A stretch of DNA of 39,794 nt from a virus: the IMG/VR virus record IMGVR_UViG_3300048589_000210, positions 1 to 39,794 of that record. One strand, 5' to 3'. The position numbers were made by a program, and so were the translations under genes. The notes under the pieces were generated by a model that saw only the letters and a program-made list of their open reading frames with translations, did no database searches and was not told where the DNA came from. Positions 14,374 to 22,948 of the stretch are shown here, piece after piece. Numbering within the stretch: the stretch's first letter is position 1; each line of letters starts with the position of its first letter.

Positions 14374-15014
14374 GTGTACTGATTACGTCACATCCTGCGG
14401 TTGAAAAATACCTTGAGGAGTGTGTGCAATCAGTAAAAGCTCAGACCAGACAGCCAGACGAGATAGTTCTTGTGTTGGATGGATATGTAAGACCCTATAT
14501 TTTCCACGACGTAACAACTATTGCCCGTAGTGTAAACAAAGGGGTTGCATATTCCCGAAAACAAGCAGCGTTGGTATCTAGTGGGAGTCATATACTGTTT
14601 CTCGATGGAGACGACACCATACCAGAAACATTTTTAGAGGAGATGGAAAACACCGATGCAGATATTGCTTATCCAGATACTTTATTGTGGAGCTACTGGA
14701 GCAGTAAGCCTAAAGAGAATGTCTTACACAGATCACCAAAAAGAATCACCGAGAGACTGATGCTAAGACACAACAGAATCGTTGTGACCAGCCTAATGAA
14801 GCGCGAGGTATTCGACAAGATAGGCGGCTTTGACCCCAAGTTGCCTGTTTTTGAGGATTACAAGTTTTTCCTTGCAGCACTAAAGAAGGGATTTACTTTT
14901 AAAAAAGCGAATACCTACATGAAGTACCGACAAAGGCAGGACTCAAGAAACCGTGTGTCGTTGGATATTAGAAGGGACACGTACAACAAAATAGTTCGTT
15001 GGTATCATGCCTAG
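14358..15014 (+). CDS. Glycosyltransferase family 2
   Basis: 218 residues, a second GT2 enzyme: ISVLITSHPAVEKYLEECVQ, then QPDEIVLVLDG (donor Asp), NKGVAYSRKQAA (the N-x-G-x-A-x-A-R helix), ILFLDGDDTI (DGDD metal motif) and FEDYKFFLAALKKG (catalytic ED). All key GT2 residues are in place. It differs from the neighbouring GT2 protein, so the two likely add different sugars. It overlaps the sigma-like gene by 8 bases, which ties the sugar cassette into one transcript with the head genes. Confidence 0.88.
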   Translation: MGKKISVLITSHPAVEKYLEECVQSVKAQTRQPDEIVLVLDGYVRPYIFHDVTTIARSVNKGVAYSRKQAALVSSGSHILFLDGDDTIPETFLEEMENTDADIAYPDTLLWSYWSSKPKENVLHRSPKRITERLMLRHNRIVVTSLMKREVFDKIGGFDPKLPVFEDYKFFLAALKKGFTFKKANTYMKYRQRQDSRNRVSLDIRRDTYNKIVRWYHA

Positions 15015-15336
15015 ATACAAGCCAATCAAGTTCATTCCGAGGTCTTACAACTTCTCCACATTTGAGGATGGGGTTGTAGATTCTATGATAGGTAAAGACG
15101 AGAATGCCCTGGAAGAGTTTGAATTGGAACAGGCGATGGTTGCCATGCTTAAAAGCCTCCCCAACGATAGATACAGAGTCTTATTCCTCTTACAGATTCT
15201 CCGCAACGACGGCTATCGACTACCCCACGAAGCCCTATACAAGCATATATTCAAAGTCCATCGATCTTGGTACTTCAGAATGGTCAAAAGAATGAAGAAG
15301 TTTGTGGGTCAACTTTATAATCTCAACACGACTTAA
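15007..15336 (+). CDS. Sigma-region-4-like helix-turn-helix protein
   Basis: 109 residues. After a 40-residue leader, the part from about 45 to 105 follows the pattern of sigma factor region 4: AMVAMLKSLPNDRYRVLFLL, then GYRLPHEALYKHIFKVHRSW and FRMVKRMKKFV. That is the 'L..LP...R.V..L' helix, then a turn, then a recognition helix and a basic tail. It is too short to carry region 2. It lies directly before the portal gene and the first CGACT-type late promoter, so it is a candidate late-transcription activator. A structural or packaging role is the main alternative. Confidence 0.4.
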   Translation: MPRYKPIKFIPRSYNFSTFEDGVVDSMIGKDENALEEFELEQAMVAMLKSLPNDRYRVLFLLQILRNDGYRLPHEALYKHIFKVHRSWYFRMVKRMKKFVGQLYNLNTT

Positions 15337-15356
15337 AGCGTGTTACACCGCATACT
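15328..15356 (+). promoter_or_regulatory. Late promoter for portal operon
   Basis: ACGACT (15328-15333), a 17-bp spacer and CATACT (15351-15356), then 8 bases to ATG 15365. No Shine-Dalgarno precedes the start. It has the same -35 form and spacing as the promoters at 24189, 25631, 28527 and 29781. Confidence 0.45.
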
Positions 15357-15364
15357 AAATCTAT

Positions 15365-17353
15365 ATGGCAAAGTCAGGCGATGCAAAAATAGCAAGCATA
15401 ATAAGAAACAGGTTTACAAAGCTCCACAGCGATCAGGTCGAGATATTCGATGAGGTCGAGAAGTTCCACGCCATGTATCGCTCGATAATGACTCAAGATG
15501 AATCTTATCCTTGGGAATATCAGTATGTTGATCCCCAGATATTCCCACTTCTTAGAAACACCTTGGCACGTCTGAACCCAGACGGAATGCAGATATATCT
15601 TGAAGGCCGTGAGGAGATGGACGACGCCGTAAGGCGAGTCAATCAGGAGTTGGTTAATTGGGAGCTTGGAGAAAACAGCAAGACGATGGTGCTTTACCGA
15701 AATCTCTTCAGAGGGTTGCTCGCCGGAAGGGCATACCTTTCAACTGGTTGGCACTATGAACCGTCGATAGTTATCTCTCCAGACGGCACTAAACAAAAGA
15801 TGCTTCACGATATTGTCAATCGTGCCGAGGTTAAAAACGTCCGCTTCCAAGATATGTTCATTCCAAACCGCAACATCCCAGAACTCTATGAACAGCCTTA
15901 TCTTATTGAACGAGTCTCGATGTCCTACGGCGATATGGAAGATGACAACGAGATGCAGGAACGCGAAGTGTGGAAAAAAGATGCTTTGAAATACATCAAG
16001 GACAAAAAGGTATTCTCCACACAGGTCGATTATGGGGTTGATCTGATCCAAGAAGACGGTCTGTCTAAGGATGATCGGTTCATCCGAAGCCAATACGTGT
16101 CGCTTATTAAAATGCAGACCAAAGACGGTGATTGCTTCTACATTCTTGAAGACGGCAAAGATACGATTGTGAACACAGACGACGGAAGCGAGTATCTTCA
16201 CAATCACTACAACTACATAGATTGGGCTCCATTTCCTGAAGACGATGAATACTTCTCGCTTGGAATAGTACAGCCTGTAGCCGATCTACAGGAGGCTATG
16301 TCTTCGGTGTTGAACCAATATTTGACCACATCCAGAAACGCAGGGAATCCAATGACTATCATAGGAGGAACGGCAAATGAACAAACCCCAGACTGGATGT
16401 TTGTGAAGCGTCCAAATGGCATTGTGCGTGTCAAAGGCGACATCAACCAGATAAGAGAATACGCTACGGCCGATCCTTCGCCTTCCATGCTCAACATGAG
16501 GAACGAACTGCAAAGAACTTTCGAGAGAGCAAGTTCTATGAGTTCGCTTTACTCATCGGGTGTAGCTACAGGTGCAGCCGGCCAGATCAACACAACAGCA
16601 AGGGGTGCTTCAATAATCAATCAGAACATCGACACCAATATGCAGTTATTGGTTTCAATCTTTGGTGCGATGGCTCTAAGGCGTATCGGAGAGCACTTTC
16701 TTGAACTGAACGCACAGTATATTACCGAGGAGCAAGTCATAAGAATCACAGGTAAGAGTAGGCAGAGCGAGTTACTGAAGGTCTCTCCCGATGAAGTCAG
16801 TGCTAACTTCGATGTCTTGGTATCAGAGAAATCCATGCTCAGGCAGACACCAGAAATGCGACAGGCGACACTTCTTAACATCAAAGGTGCGCTCGATAAA
16901 GAAACTCAAGTGAAGCTCGACAAACGGCCGATTTATAAAGCTATATTGGAAGCTAACCCAGATACTCAAGACCTGGCTGAAGAAGTGATAGTCGATACTG
17001 AGTTCGTATCTGAAGAACACATCAATTCACTTTTGAAAGGAATAGTGCCAGAAGTATCTCCCGAAGATGACCATAAGATGCTTATCATGCTGGTACAAAA
17101 GCACCTGATGGATAATGACTACGATGACTCTATGCTCGATCTGTTTAACCAATACATGAACGAGCTACGAAAGTGGGTATCGGCTAGTAACCCTAATTTC
17201 CTACAAGCACCACCACCTCAACCACCACCGATGCTGCCCTCGAACGAGGAAGATTTAATGGCTAGTATGGCAAGTGGCGTAGAAATGGGCGGTAATCCCA
17301 CTGAAGGGCAAGCGGTAACGATACCCGAGGAAACTTTAGAATATGGAGTATGA
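15365..17353 (+). CDS. Portal protein
   Basis: 662 residues, typical in length for P22/SU10-like portals (600-730). The opening, in which a charged helix leads into YPWEYQYVDPQIFPLLRNTL, and the middle section QPVADLQEAMSSVLNQYL followed by NTTARGASIINQNIDTNMQL match podoviral portals, where long helices line the DNA channel. The C-terminus is Pro-rich (PPPQPPPML). Twelve copies should form the vertex ring through which DNA is pumped by the terminase encoded upstream. It begins a new transcription unit with a leaderless start and overlaps the next gene by ATGA. Confidence 0.82.
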   Translation: MAKSGDAKIASIIRNRFTKLHSDQVEIFDEVEKFHAMYRSIMTQDESYPWEYQYVDPQIFPLLRNTLARLNPDGMQIYLEGREEMDDAVRRVNQELVNWELGENSKTMVLYRNLFRGLLAGRAYLSTGWHYEPSIVISPDGTKQKMLHDIVNRAEVKNVRFQDMFIPNRNIPELYEQPYLIERVSMSYGDMEDDNEMQEREVWKKDALKYIKDKKVFSTQVDYGVDLIQEDGLSKDDRFIRSQYVSLIKMQTKDGDCFYILEDGKDTIVNTDDGSEYLHNHYNYIDWAPFPEDDEYFSLGIVQPVADLQEAMSSVLNQYLTTSRNAGNPMTIIGGTANEQTPDWMFVKRPNGIVRVKGDINQIREYATADPSPSMLNMRNELQRTFERASSMSSLYSSGVATGAAGQINTTARGASIINQNIDTNMQLLVSIFGAMALRRIGEHFLELNAQYITEEQVIRITGKSRQSELLKVSPDEVSANFDVLVSEKSMLRQTPEMRQATLLNIKGALDKETQVKLDKRPIYKAILEANPDTQDLAEEVIVDTEFVSEEHINSLLKGIVPEVSPEDDHKMLIMLVQKHLMDNDYDDSMLDLFNQYMNELRKWVSASNPNFLQAPPPQPPPMLPSNEEDLMASMASGVEMGGNPTEGQAVTIPEETLEYGV

Positions 17354-18279
17354 CAATTCGAGAGGTACTGGACTATCTAAAAAAGACAATTGAGAGTGTA
17401 GCTGTTGCGTCAGTTAAGTCTTTAAAAGCCCATAACTACGACGTTTCTGTAACAAACCCCATCAGAATAGAGAATCTCCCCGGTACACAGAAGATAGAGG
17501 GACGTGTTGAGATCGACCAGAAGCCGATGCTTAGTGCGATCAATGCCGTAGTTACTGCACTTAAAGAGGTCAAAAAAGAAGTCGGTTCGATTGAAGTGCC
17601 TGAATCGGTGGATATTAAAAACTTTCCTAAAGCACCTGAGCCAGTCAAGGAAGTAACAGTTAAAAACCAGCCGAAAGATATTTCAGTGAACAACCTGAAT
17701 GCAGTTACCAAGTTGCTTCAAGCGATCGAAAAGGCTATATCCAAATTGCCCACCAAGTACCCAGAGATGAAAGTTCCTCCATTCCCAGATATTCCCGCAT
17801 ATCCTACGGAGATTAGAATCCAGAATCCCGTAAAGAATGTGACGGTCGATAACTTTGAGGCTTTGGTTGGTAAAGACCCCAAGCGATACGTGCCAGTCAG
17901 ATTGTCCGATGGAAAAGAGTTCTATAGTGCGATGGAGCAAGTAGCTTTGTCCTCGGGAAAGTACGCTTATTCAAATCAACAGGGAGAACGCGGTCAGGCT
18001 TTGATGGACCCTAACAGACGTGTCATGATGTTTCCAGACGAGTACCGTCTGAATGACCAGAGGGAGATTGATAGCACCAAATACTTGGGCTATGAAGACC
18101 GCTATTCCAATTGGTACATCATAAAGATGACTCAAGGCTCGACAGAAGAAGATCAAACCTTCAGATTTGCTACGAATACGAACAATTCGACGATCAATAC
18201 CTATGCAGGAGCTTGGAACAACAAACTTACCCTTCAGTATGACCGCTACAGTGTAGCCTTCGCGGTAATAGCTATCTAA
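17350..18279 (+). CDS. Virion structural protein (hypothetical)
   Basis: 309 residues. The N-terminal half alternates amphipathic helices with repeated short beta units of the 'V-x-I-x-N-x-P' kind (SVTNPIRIENLPG, VDIKNFPKAPEP, TVKNQPKDISVNNL, IRIQNPVKNVTVDNF). The C-terminal half is beta-rich. Such proteins often follow the portal gene in phages of this type. A head or tail accessory protein is likely, but the exact role is not readable. It is coupled to the portal gene by an ATGA overlap. Confidence 0.6.
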   Translation: MTIREVLDYLKKTIESVAVASVKSLKAHNYDVSVTNPIRIENLPGTQKIEGRVEIDQKPMLSAINAVVTALKEVKKEVGSIEVPESVDIKNFPKAPEPVKEVTVKNQPKDISVNNLNAVTKLLQAIEKAISKLPTKYPEMKVPPFPDIPAYPTEIRIQNPVKNVTVDNFEALVGKDPKRYVPVRLSDGKEFYSAMEQVALSSGKYAYSNQQGERGQALMDPNRRVMMFPDEYRLNDQREIDSTKYLGYEDRYSNWYIIKMTQGSTEEDQTFRFATNTNNSTINTYAGAWNNKLTLQYDRYSVAFAVIAI

Positions 18280-18332
18280 ACCACTTCAGTCTCTAAACTG
18301 TTAAGAGACATGATCAAAGGGGGTGATAGTTA

Positions 18333-18776
18333 ATGGCATCAGCAATACCAAACAGTGCAAAAGCAAACTTAGTAAACGGAACAATCGATCTGAACACGCA
18401 CGATATCCGTGCAAGACTTTGCATGACGAACACTACTTGCGATACTGAAGTAGACGCAATCGCCGATCTAGCAGATTACACGACTATCGATCCCTGTGAC
18501 GCAACCGGCTATGTCGACGTTCAATTGGGAACCGAAGCGGTCAATGTAGACGATACGAATAATCGAGCAGAGTTTGATGCAGACAACACAGTCTTTTCAG
18601 GATTGGGTGGAGACGCATCAAGAGATATCCAGGGTGTATTGATCTATAAATACGTAGATGGCACAAACGCCAACGATTTACCAATAGCGTTTATTGACTT
18701 TACGGCCGATATCCCAAGTACAGCAACACAGATTGACATTCCTTGGGACGCAGAAGGAATACTTCAAATAGCATAA
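18333..18776 (+). CDS. Virion structural protein (hypothetical)
   Basis: 147 residues, acidic and beta-rich, opening MASAIPNSAKANLVNGTIDL and ending in IPWDAEGILQIA. The pattern is common in phage minor structural or decoration proteins. A very strong ribosome site (AAGGGGGTG, 18317-18325) lies 8 bases upstream, in contrast to the leaderless late genes around it. This suggests high-level synthesis from a longer transcript. A strong terminator follows at 18798. It is probably an abundant virion component. Confidence 0.6.
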   Translation: MASAIPNSAKANLVNGTIDLNTHDIRARLCMTNTTCDTEVDAIADLADYTTIDPCDATGYVDVQLGTEAVNVDDTNNRAEFDADNTVFSGLGGDASRDIQGVLIYKYVDGTNANDLPIAFIDFTADIPSTATQIDIPWDAEGILQIA

Positions 18777-18797
18777 CCGCTAGTTGAAGCAGATTAA

Positions 18798-18847
18798 GGG
18801 CTTTGGGTGTGAACCGATCATATCGGGATGCCCTGAAGCTCTTTTTT
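18798..18847 (+). terminator. Rho-independent terminator
   Basis: GGGCTTTGGG (18798-18807) pairs with CCCTGAAGCTC (18831-18841), with one bulge and a few G-T pairs. CCGAT/ATCGG forms an inner helix. Six Ts follow at 18842-18847. It ends the portal-to-18776 unit. Confidence 0.75.
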
Positions 18848-18855
18848 GTTAGCAG

Positions 18856-18861
18856 TAAAAT
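18856..18861 (+). promoter_or_regulatory. -10 element of the fiber operon promoter
   Basis: TAAAAT ends 7 bases before ATG 18869, the spacing seen at the other late genes. No Shine-Dalgarno is present. The place of a -35 is taken by the terminator stem, and no clear -35 is seen. Confidence 0.35.
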
Positions 18862-18868
18862 TTAAAAT

Positions 18869-19675
18869 ATGGCATGGTCATATACAGAAAGTGGAAACAA
18901 CACAGCATCGGGTTCGTGGGCAGTATCAACACCCGCGGCTGTAGCTGGTGATTTAATCATTGTAAATATTGGTTGGGACGATAGCACCTCGACAACGGGG
19001 TTAACTCCGCCTGCTGGTAAAAACAGTGAAACTGCTGTTGTTGTAGAAGATGTGCGTGTCTCCTCTAATACTTCAGTCAGAGGGAAAATCGTCTATTACA
19101 TATGTACTGGAACTTGGACAGCAGGAACAATTACTTTTACCCCATCAGCAAGCGAACAATGGTCTGCGGTAGTTATTAAAGTGCCCGCCGGAGAATTTGA
19201 CGCCACTACCCCAGTGGGAGCAGACAACTATTTTGAGTCAACAACTACAGACGCAACCCCCGATCTTCCTTCTTTAACAGCAGGCTCGACAGACGGTAGT
19301 GGCACAGTTGTTGGTTTCATGGTGGGAGATGTAGATGATGCAGACGGAACAATAACGGGGTGGACAAGTAGAGCTAGTACTGACAGGGGAGCCGTGGGCG
19401 TTGATTTATGGACTAGAAACGCAGCAGCAACTGATAGCGAAAGTATTTCCGCTGCAACAGGAGCAACTTATCCGTCAGCGAGGGACTATGTATCGTTTAT
19501 CTACATAGTCAGGGTTCAACGGTCACCATCCGTAGCACTAAATACGCCTACAGACGTCTCGGCAACAACCGACACAACTCCCACATTTGACTTCACTGGA
19601 ACTGATCCGAACGGAGACAGTATTAGATATCAAATCCAAATTGATACGGTAGATACATTTGATTCTCAAACCTAA
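18869..19675 (+). CDS. Fiber-like protein ending inside a fibronectin-like domain
   Basis: 268 residues. The N-terminal part (about 1-215, MAWSYTESGNNTASGSW and so on) is a beta-sandwich of the sort found at the start of phage fibers and adhesins. The end, NTPTDVSATTDTTPTFDFTG, then DSIRYQIQIDTVDTFDSQT, is only the first half of an fn3-like domain and stops abruptly. The missing second half (PLIDAVSG..., YYWRVRGIDPTGSNTYGAW) lies in the next gene after a second N-terminal module. Joining Gln codon 19667-19669 to 20322 restores one domain in frame. Probably a virion adhesin cut short by insertion of the next gene's first module. Confidence 0.65.
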   Translation: MAWSYTESGNNTASGSWAVSTPAAVAGDLIIVNIGWDDSTSTTGLTPPAGKNSETAVVVEDVRVSSNTSVRGKIVYYICTGTWTAGTITFTPSASEQWSAVVIKVPAGEFDATTPVGADNYFESTTTDATPDLPSLTAGSTDGSGTVVGFMVGDVDDADGTITGWTSRASTDRGAVGVDLWTRNAAATDSESISAATGATYPSARDYVSFIYIVRVQRSPSVALNTPTDVSATTDTTPTFDFTGTDPNGDSIRYQIQIDTVDTFDSQT

Positions 19676-19676
19676 T

Positions 19677-22511
19677 ATGGCTTATTCAATAGTACAAACA
19701 AAAACGGGAGATAGTGGTGGATATGTAACTTCAACAAACTTGTCCTTTGATAGTAGTACCACTACAGGAAACACGATTTTAGTTGCGGTTGCTTATAACA
19801 GCGATCAGTTGGGAACTCCAGATGTTACAGACAATAAGGGCAATACCTATACAAAATTGGCGGGTGGAGCGGGTGCGGGAGACACGTCGGGTGAACTGTG
19901 GTGTGCTTATAACGTGACGGGTGGTGCTTCACACCAAATAACCATTGAATTATCTGCAAATTGGCACGATGTCGCCATTGTCATGCGCGAGTATTCGGGG
20001 CTTACAACAGCAAATCCGTTTGACGTTAAAGCAGAGGGGACAACGGCTTCTGGTACTTCTCATACGTCAGATACTACAGCTTCAACCAGTCAGGCAAACG
20101 AGCTAGTGGTCGGTGTTATCGCCATAAATGCCAACAGCACATATACGGCAGGCGGAGGGTATGGAAACTTGTCATACCAAGACGGAAGCGACTTATACGA
20201 GTCTGTAGCGATGGAAGACAAACGCGTGACCGCTACGGGAACACAACAGGCAACAATAACATCTAGCGCAACAGCTTCGGGTTACTTTATTGTTGCAACA
20301 TTCAAGGAAGCGGCAACGGGAACGCCCCTAATTGATGCCGTTTCTGGCACTGACTCAGGCTTTGCCAATCCCGACAATGGTGGTGACACTGATCCATTCA
20401 ACTCGGGCGAGAATATCCAGTTTACAGTACAAGCTGGAGATACCTTGGCTTCAAGACTTTATTATTGGCGTGTAAGGGGTATTGATCCAACGGGTTCTAA
20501 TACATACGGAGCTTGGGCAACCACGCGATCATTTTATGTAACAGTCGCAGCTTCAACTCTAACAGACAATTTCAACGACAATTCGATAGATACAGCAAAG
20601 TGGATGGAGGATGACGATGCTGAAATATTGACCGAGACAAGCGGCCAGATTCAGATTGTACCATCGGGGACGGGGTCTGAATCTTCAGGGATTTATTCAA
20701 ACGCATATCTTGATTTAACTGGCAGTAGTGTGTACGCAAAGTTGGTCAGTGTGGACGCTAGTTTGTCGTACAATTCAGTGGTTATAAATCCAGTGTGGCT
20801 TTATAGCTATACTGATGAACTCATGGTCTGGTGGGAGGTTGTCGGAAACGGCGACCTAATTCAGTGCCGTGATGATCTTGACGAAGGAACTCCCTATTAC
20901 TCAGTCGCTTACAACTCAACCAATCATAAATATTTCAGGATCAGAGAGGCTTCGGGTACAACCTATTGGGATTTCTCGGCAGATGGTTCAAGTTGGACAA
21001 ATGCGTATTCTAAGGCGAGTGATATTGATTTATCGCTTGTTCAATTCGCTTTATTTATCAACGTAGACACAGAAGCCGCTGGAGAGGTCATAGTATTTGA
21101 CAATGTAAACTCGACTGATGGGGAGACTTCAGGGGAAGAAGAAGCAGAAGTAGCACCAGTGACAACTACGTTGTCGCTACCAAGCGTAACAGCTACCTAC
21201 GCTGGTGTTTGGAATGCTAGTGTTTCACCTGTTTCGGTAACATTGACACCACCTTCAGTTACGGCCACATACATAGCGACATACAACGCCTCGGTAAGTC
21301 CTGTCTCATTGACTTTGAGTCCAATCGAAGTGACAGCCACTTATGCAGGTGTCTGGAATGCTTCAGTTAGTCCCATATCTCTAGCACTAAGCACAGTCGA
21401 TCCAACTGCCACCTATCAGGGAGTTTGGAACGCCTCTGCAAGTCCGGTGACAACTTCGTTGTCTTTGCCGGCAGTAACAGCAACCTACGTACAAGCCGAG
21501 ACTGCTTCAATTAGCCCCGTAGCGATTACAGCAAGTCTGCCGGCAGTAGCGGCGACTTACGTACAACAGGAAACCGCATCTGTCAGTGCTGTTGCGGTTA
21601 CTCTATCGCCAGTAGCGATTACAGCGACGTATCAAGAAGTGGTAAATGCCTCAGTTTCTCCTGTTTCACTTACGATGAGTTTGCCAGAGGTTACTGCTAC
21701 TTCCCAAGCGGGATCAGAAGCTGAGGTGAGTCCAGTGTCACTAACTTTGACACCGCCCGAAGTGACAGCAACATACGTTCAACCGGAGACGGCAAGTGTG
21801 TCGCCATTGTCAGTCAGTCTATCGGCCGTCTCGACCACAGCCAGTTACGTACAAGCAGAGACAGCCTCTGTATCACCACTTCAGCTAACGCTTGGTGTCA
21901 ACGATCCAATAGCAACATTCGTAAATGAACAGACTGCCAGTGTCGTACCATTAGTTGTTTCACTGTCGGTAGTTTCTACAACAGCTACGTATTCGCAAAT
22001 TAACACAGCTAGTGTTTCACCCGTAGCGGTAACAACAAGTATTCCCGATGTAACGGCTACGTATGTCCAAGTAGAAACAGCTAGTGTAAGTGCATTGTCG
22101 GTATCACTTTCGATACCAGGTGTAACGGCAACCTACACGGGGGGTGCGGTGGCGGGAATCGAACCAATAATAATAAGTCTAAATCTTCCCGAAATTACGG
22201 CAAGTTATGTAGAAGTAGACGAAGCAGAAGTCGCTCCAGTATCGTTGTCACTTGGTACACCGGAAATCGTAGGCGAATGGGAAAGTGTCAGAACTGCTAG
22301 TGTCGAGCCAGTTGGATTATCAATTTCATTGACTTCTGTAACGGCAGGGTACGATGGAATCTTCACAGCAGCAGTGTCGCCAATGCAATTAACAATTAAC
22401 CCCACAAGTGCCAGACCGCTTCATAACGGACTATGCACAGACAGTGATTTTATACTTGTAGACGGCCGCCCAGCGATCTTACTATTCGACGACTTCTATA
22501 CTCGCATCTAA
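19677..22511 (+). CDS. Large repeat-rich fiber/adhesin-like virion protein
   Basis: 944 residues from ATG 19677 (a TTG at 19659 lies inside the previous gene). Layout: an N-terminal beta-sandwich (1-213), the second half of an fn3-like domain (about 215-295), a LamG/jelly-roll-like region (about 297-485, DNFNDNSIDTAKWMEDD onward), and then 17 full plus one partial 24-residue repeats (490-918). A 27-residue end includes ILVDGRPAILLFDDFY. The repeats are rich in Ser, Thr and Val with no Cys and very few charges, which suits an extended beta structure. Likely a host-binding fiber, and a plausible target for the sugar enzymes at 11003-15014. Start choice and repeat borders are seen directly; function is inferred. 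Confidence 0.7.
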   Translation: MAYSIVQTKTGDSGGYVTSTNLSFDSSTTTGNTILVAVAYNSDQLGTPDVTDNKGNTYTKLAGGAGAGDTSGELWCAYNVTGGASHQITIELSANWHDVAIVMREYSGLTTANPFDVKAEGTTASGTSHTSDTTASTSQANELVVGVIAINANSTYTAGGGYGNLSYQDGSDLYESVAMEDKRVTATGTQQATITSSATASGYFIVATFKEAATGTPLIDAVSGTDSGFANPDNGGDTDPFNSGENIQFTVQAGDTLASRLYYWRVRGIDPTGSNTYGAWATTRSFYVTVAASTLTDNFNDNSIDTAKWMEDDDAEILTETSGQIQIVPSGTGSESSGIYSNAYLDLTGSSVYAKLVSVDASLSYNSVVINPVWLYSYTDELMVWWEVVGNGDLIQCRDDLDEGTPYYSVAYNSTNHKYFRIREASGTTYWDFSADGSSWTNAYSKASDIDLSLVQFALFINVDTEAAGEVIVFDNVNSTDGETSGEEEAEVAPVTTTLSLPSVTATYAGVWNASVSPVSVTLTPPSVTATYIATYNASVSPVSLTLSPIEVTATYAGVWNASVSPISLALSTVDPTATYQGVWNASASPVTTSLSLPAVTATYVQAETASISPVAITASLPAVAATYVQQETASVSAVAVTLSPVAITATYQEVVNASVSPVSLTMSLPEVTATSQAGSEAEVSPVSLTLTPPEVTATYVQPETASVSPLSVSLSAVSTTASYVQAETASVSPLQLTLGVNDPIATFVNEQTASVVPLVVSLSVVSTTATYSQINTASVSPVAVTTSIPDVTATYVQVETASVSALSVSLSIPGVTATYTGGAVAGIEPIIISLNLPEITASYVEVDEAEVAPVSLSLGTPEIVGEWESVRTASVEPVGLSISLTSVTAGYDGIFTAAVSPMQLTINPTSARPLHNGLCTDSDFILVDGRPAILLFDDFYTRI
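21144..22430 (+). repeat. Tandem 72-bp coding repeats (24-residue units), 17 full plus 1 partial
   Basis: Each unit is exactly 24 codons. The consensus protein core is A-S-V-S-P-V-S-L-T-L-S-x-P-x-V-T-A-T-Y, followed by five variable residues. No insertions or deletions occur between units, although the DNA has drifted widely. Best kept: the SP near position 4-5 and the TATY at 16-19. Unit 18 breaks down after INPTSARP. The first and last units differ most (AEVAPV and AAVSPM). Confidence 0.88.
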
Positions 22512-22512
22512 C

Positions 22513-22543
22513 TTGACATCAAGAATTAGTGAAATGGTACAAT
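22513..22543 (+). promoter_or_regulatory. Promoter with leaderless GTG start
   Basis: TTGACA at 22513-22518, a 19-bp spacer and TACAAT at 22538-22543, then 6 bases to GTG 22550. The -35 is canonical, unlike the CGAC-type late promoters. The GTG at 22529 lies upstream of the -10, which decides the start of the next gene. Confidence 0.55.
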
Positions 22544-22549
22544 CAGAGT

Positions 22550-22948
22550 GTGAGGAGAAGTTTCAAACGAAGGGTTTTTAAAAAGCCGTTCATCACAAAA
22601 GAAAACTACGACCAAATCATTGAGAATGCAGAGGCCGCTTCCGAGTTACTTGAATCGAAGCGGTTTTCTTTTTTTATAGACTATCTCAAGGATGCTCAGA
22701 GTTCGATAACCCAGATGATCCTAGAAAATAGAATAATGACAGTACAGGAACACGTCAGGATATCCGACAAGTTAAAGCGCGTATTTACTACTCCTAAGAA
22801 AATTCAGATAGACGAGCTTGTTGGACAGTACAAGTTTATCGGACAGGTGATAGCCGATCTTGAGAACACAGCCAGAATGAAGCAAGAGGTCGAAGAAGCC
22901 TTGAAGAAGAAGGAACTGATAATGGATGACGATGAGGAACAAGTTTGA
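22550..22948 (+). CDS. Hypothetical protein before the head genes
   Basis: 132 residues from GTG 22550. The N-terminus is strongly basic (MRRSFKRRVFKKPF); the rest is helical, ending in a Lys/Glu coiled coil and an acidic tail (MDDDEEQV). The basic start and acidic tail suggest DNA or protein binding. Similar small genes often precede scaffold genes. No family recognised. It overlaps the next gene by 23 bases. Confidence 0.6.
   Translation: MRRSFKRRVFKKPFITKENYDQIIENAEAASELLESKRFSFFIDYLKDAQSSITQMILENRIMTVQEHVRISDKLKRVFTTPKKIQIDELVGQYKFIGQVIADLENTARMKQEVEEALKKKELIMDDDEEQV

Noticed and set aside
21144-22430. The 72-bp periodic region as a CRISPR-like or non-coding repeat array
   Set aside because: It is fully coding, the units adjoin without spacers, and conservation is at protein rather than DNA level.
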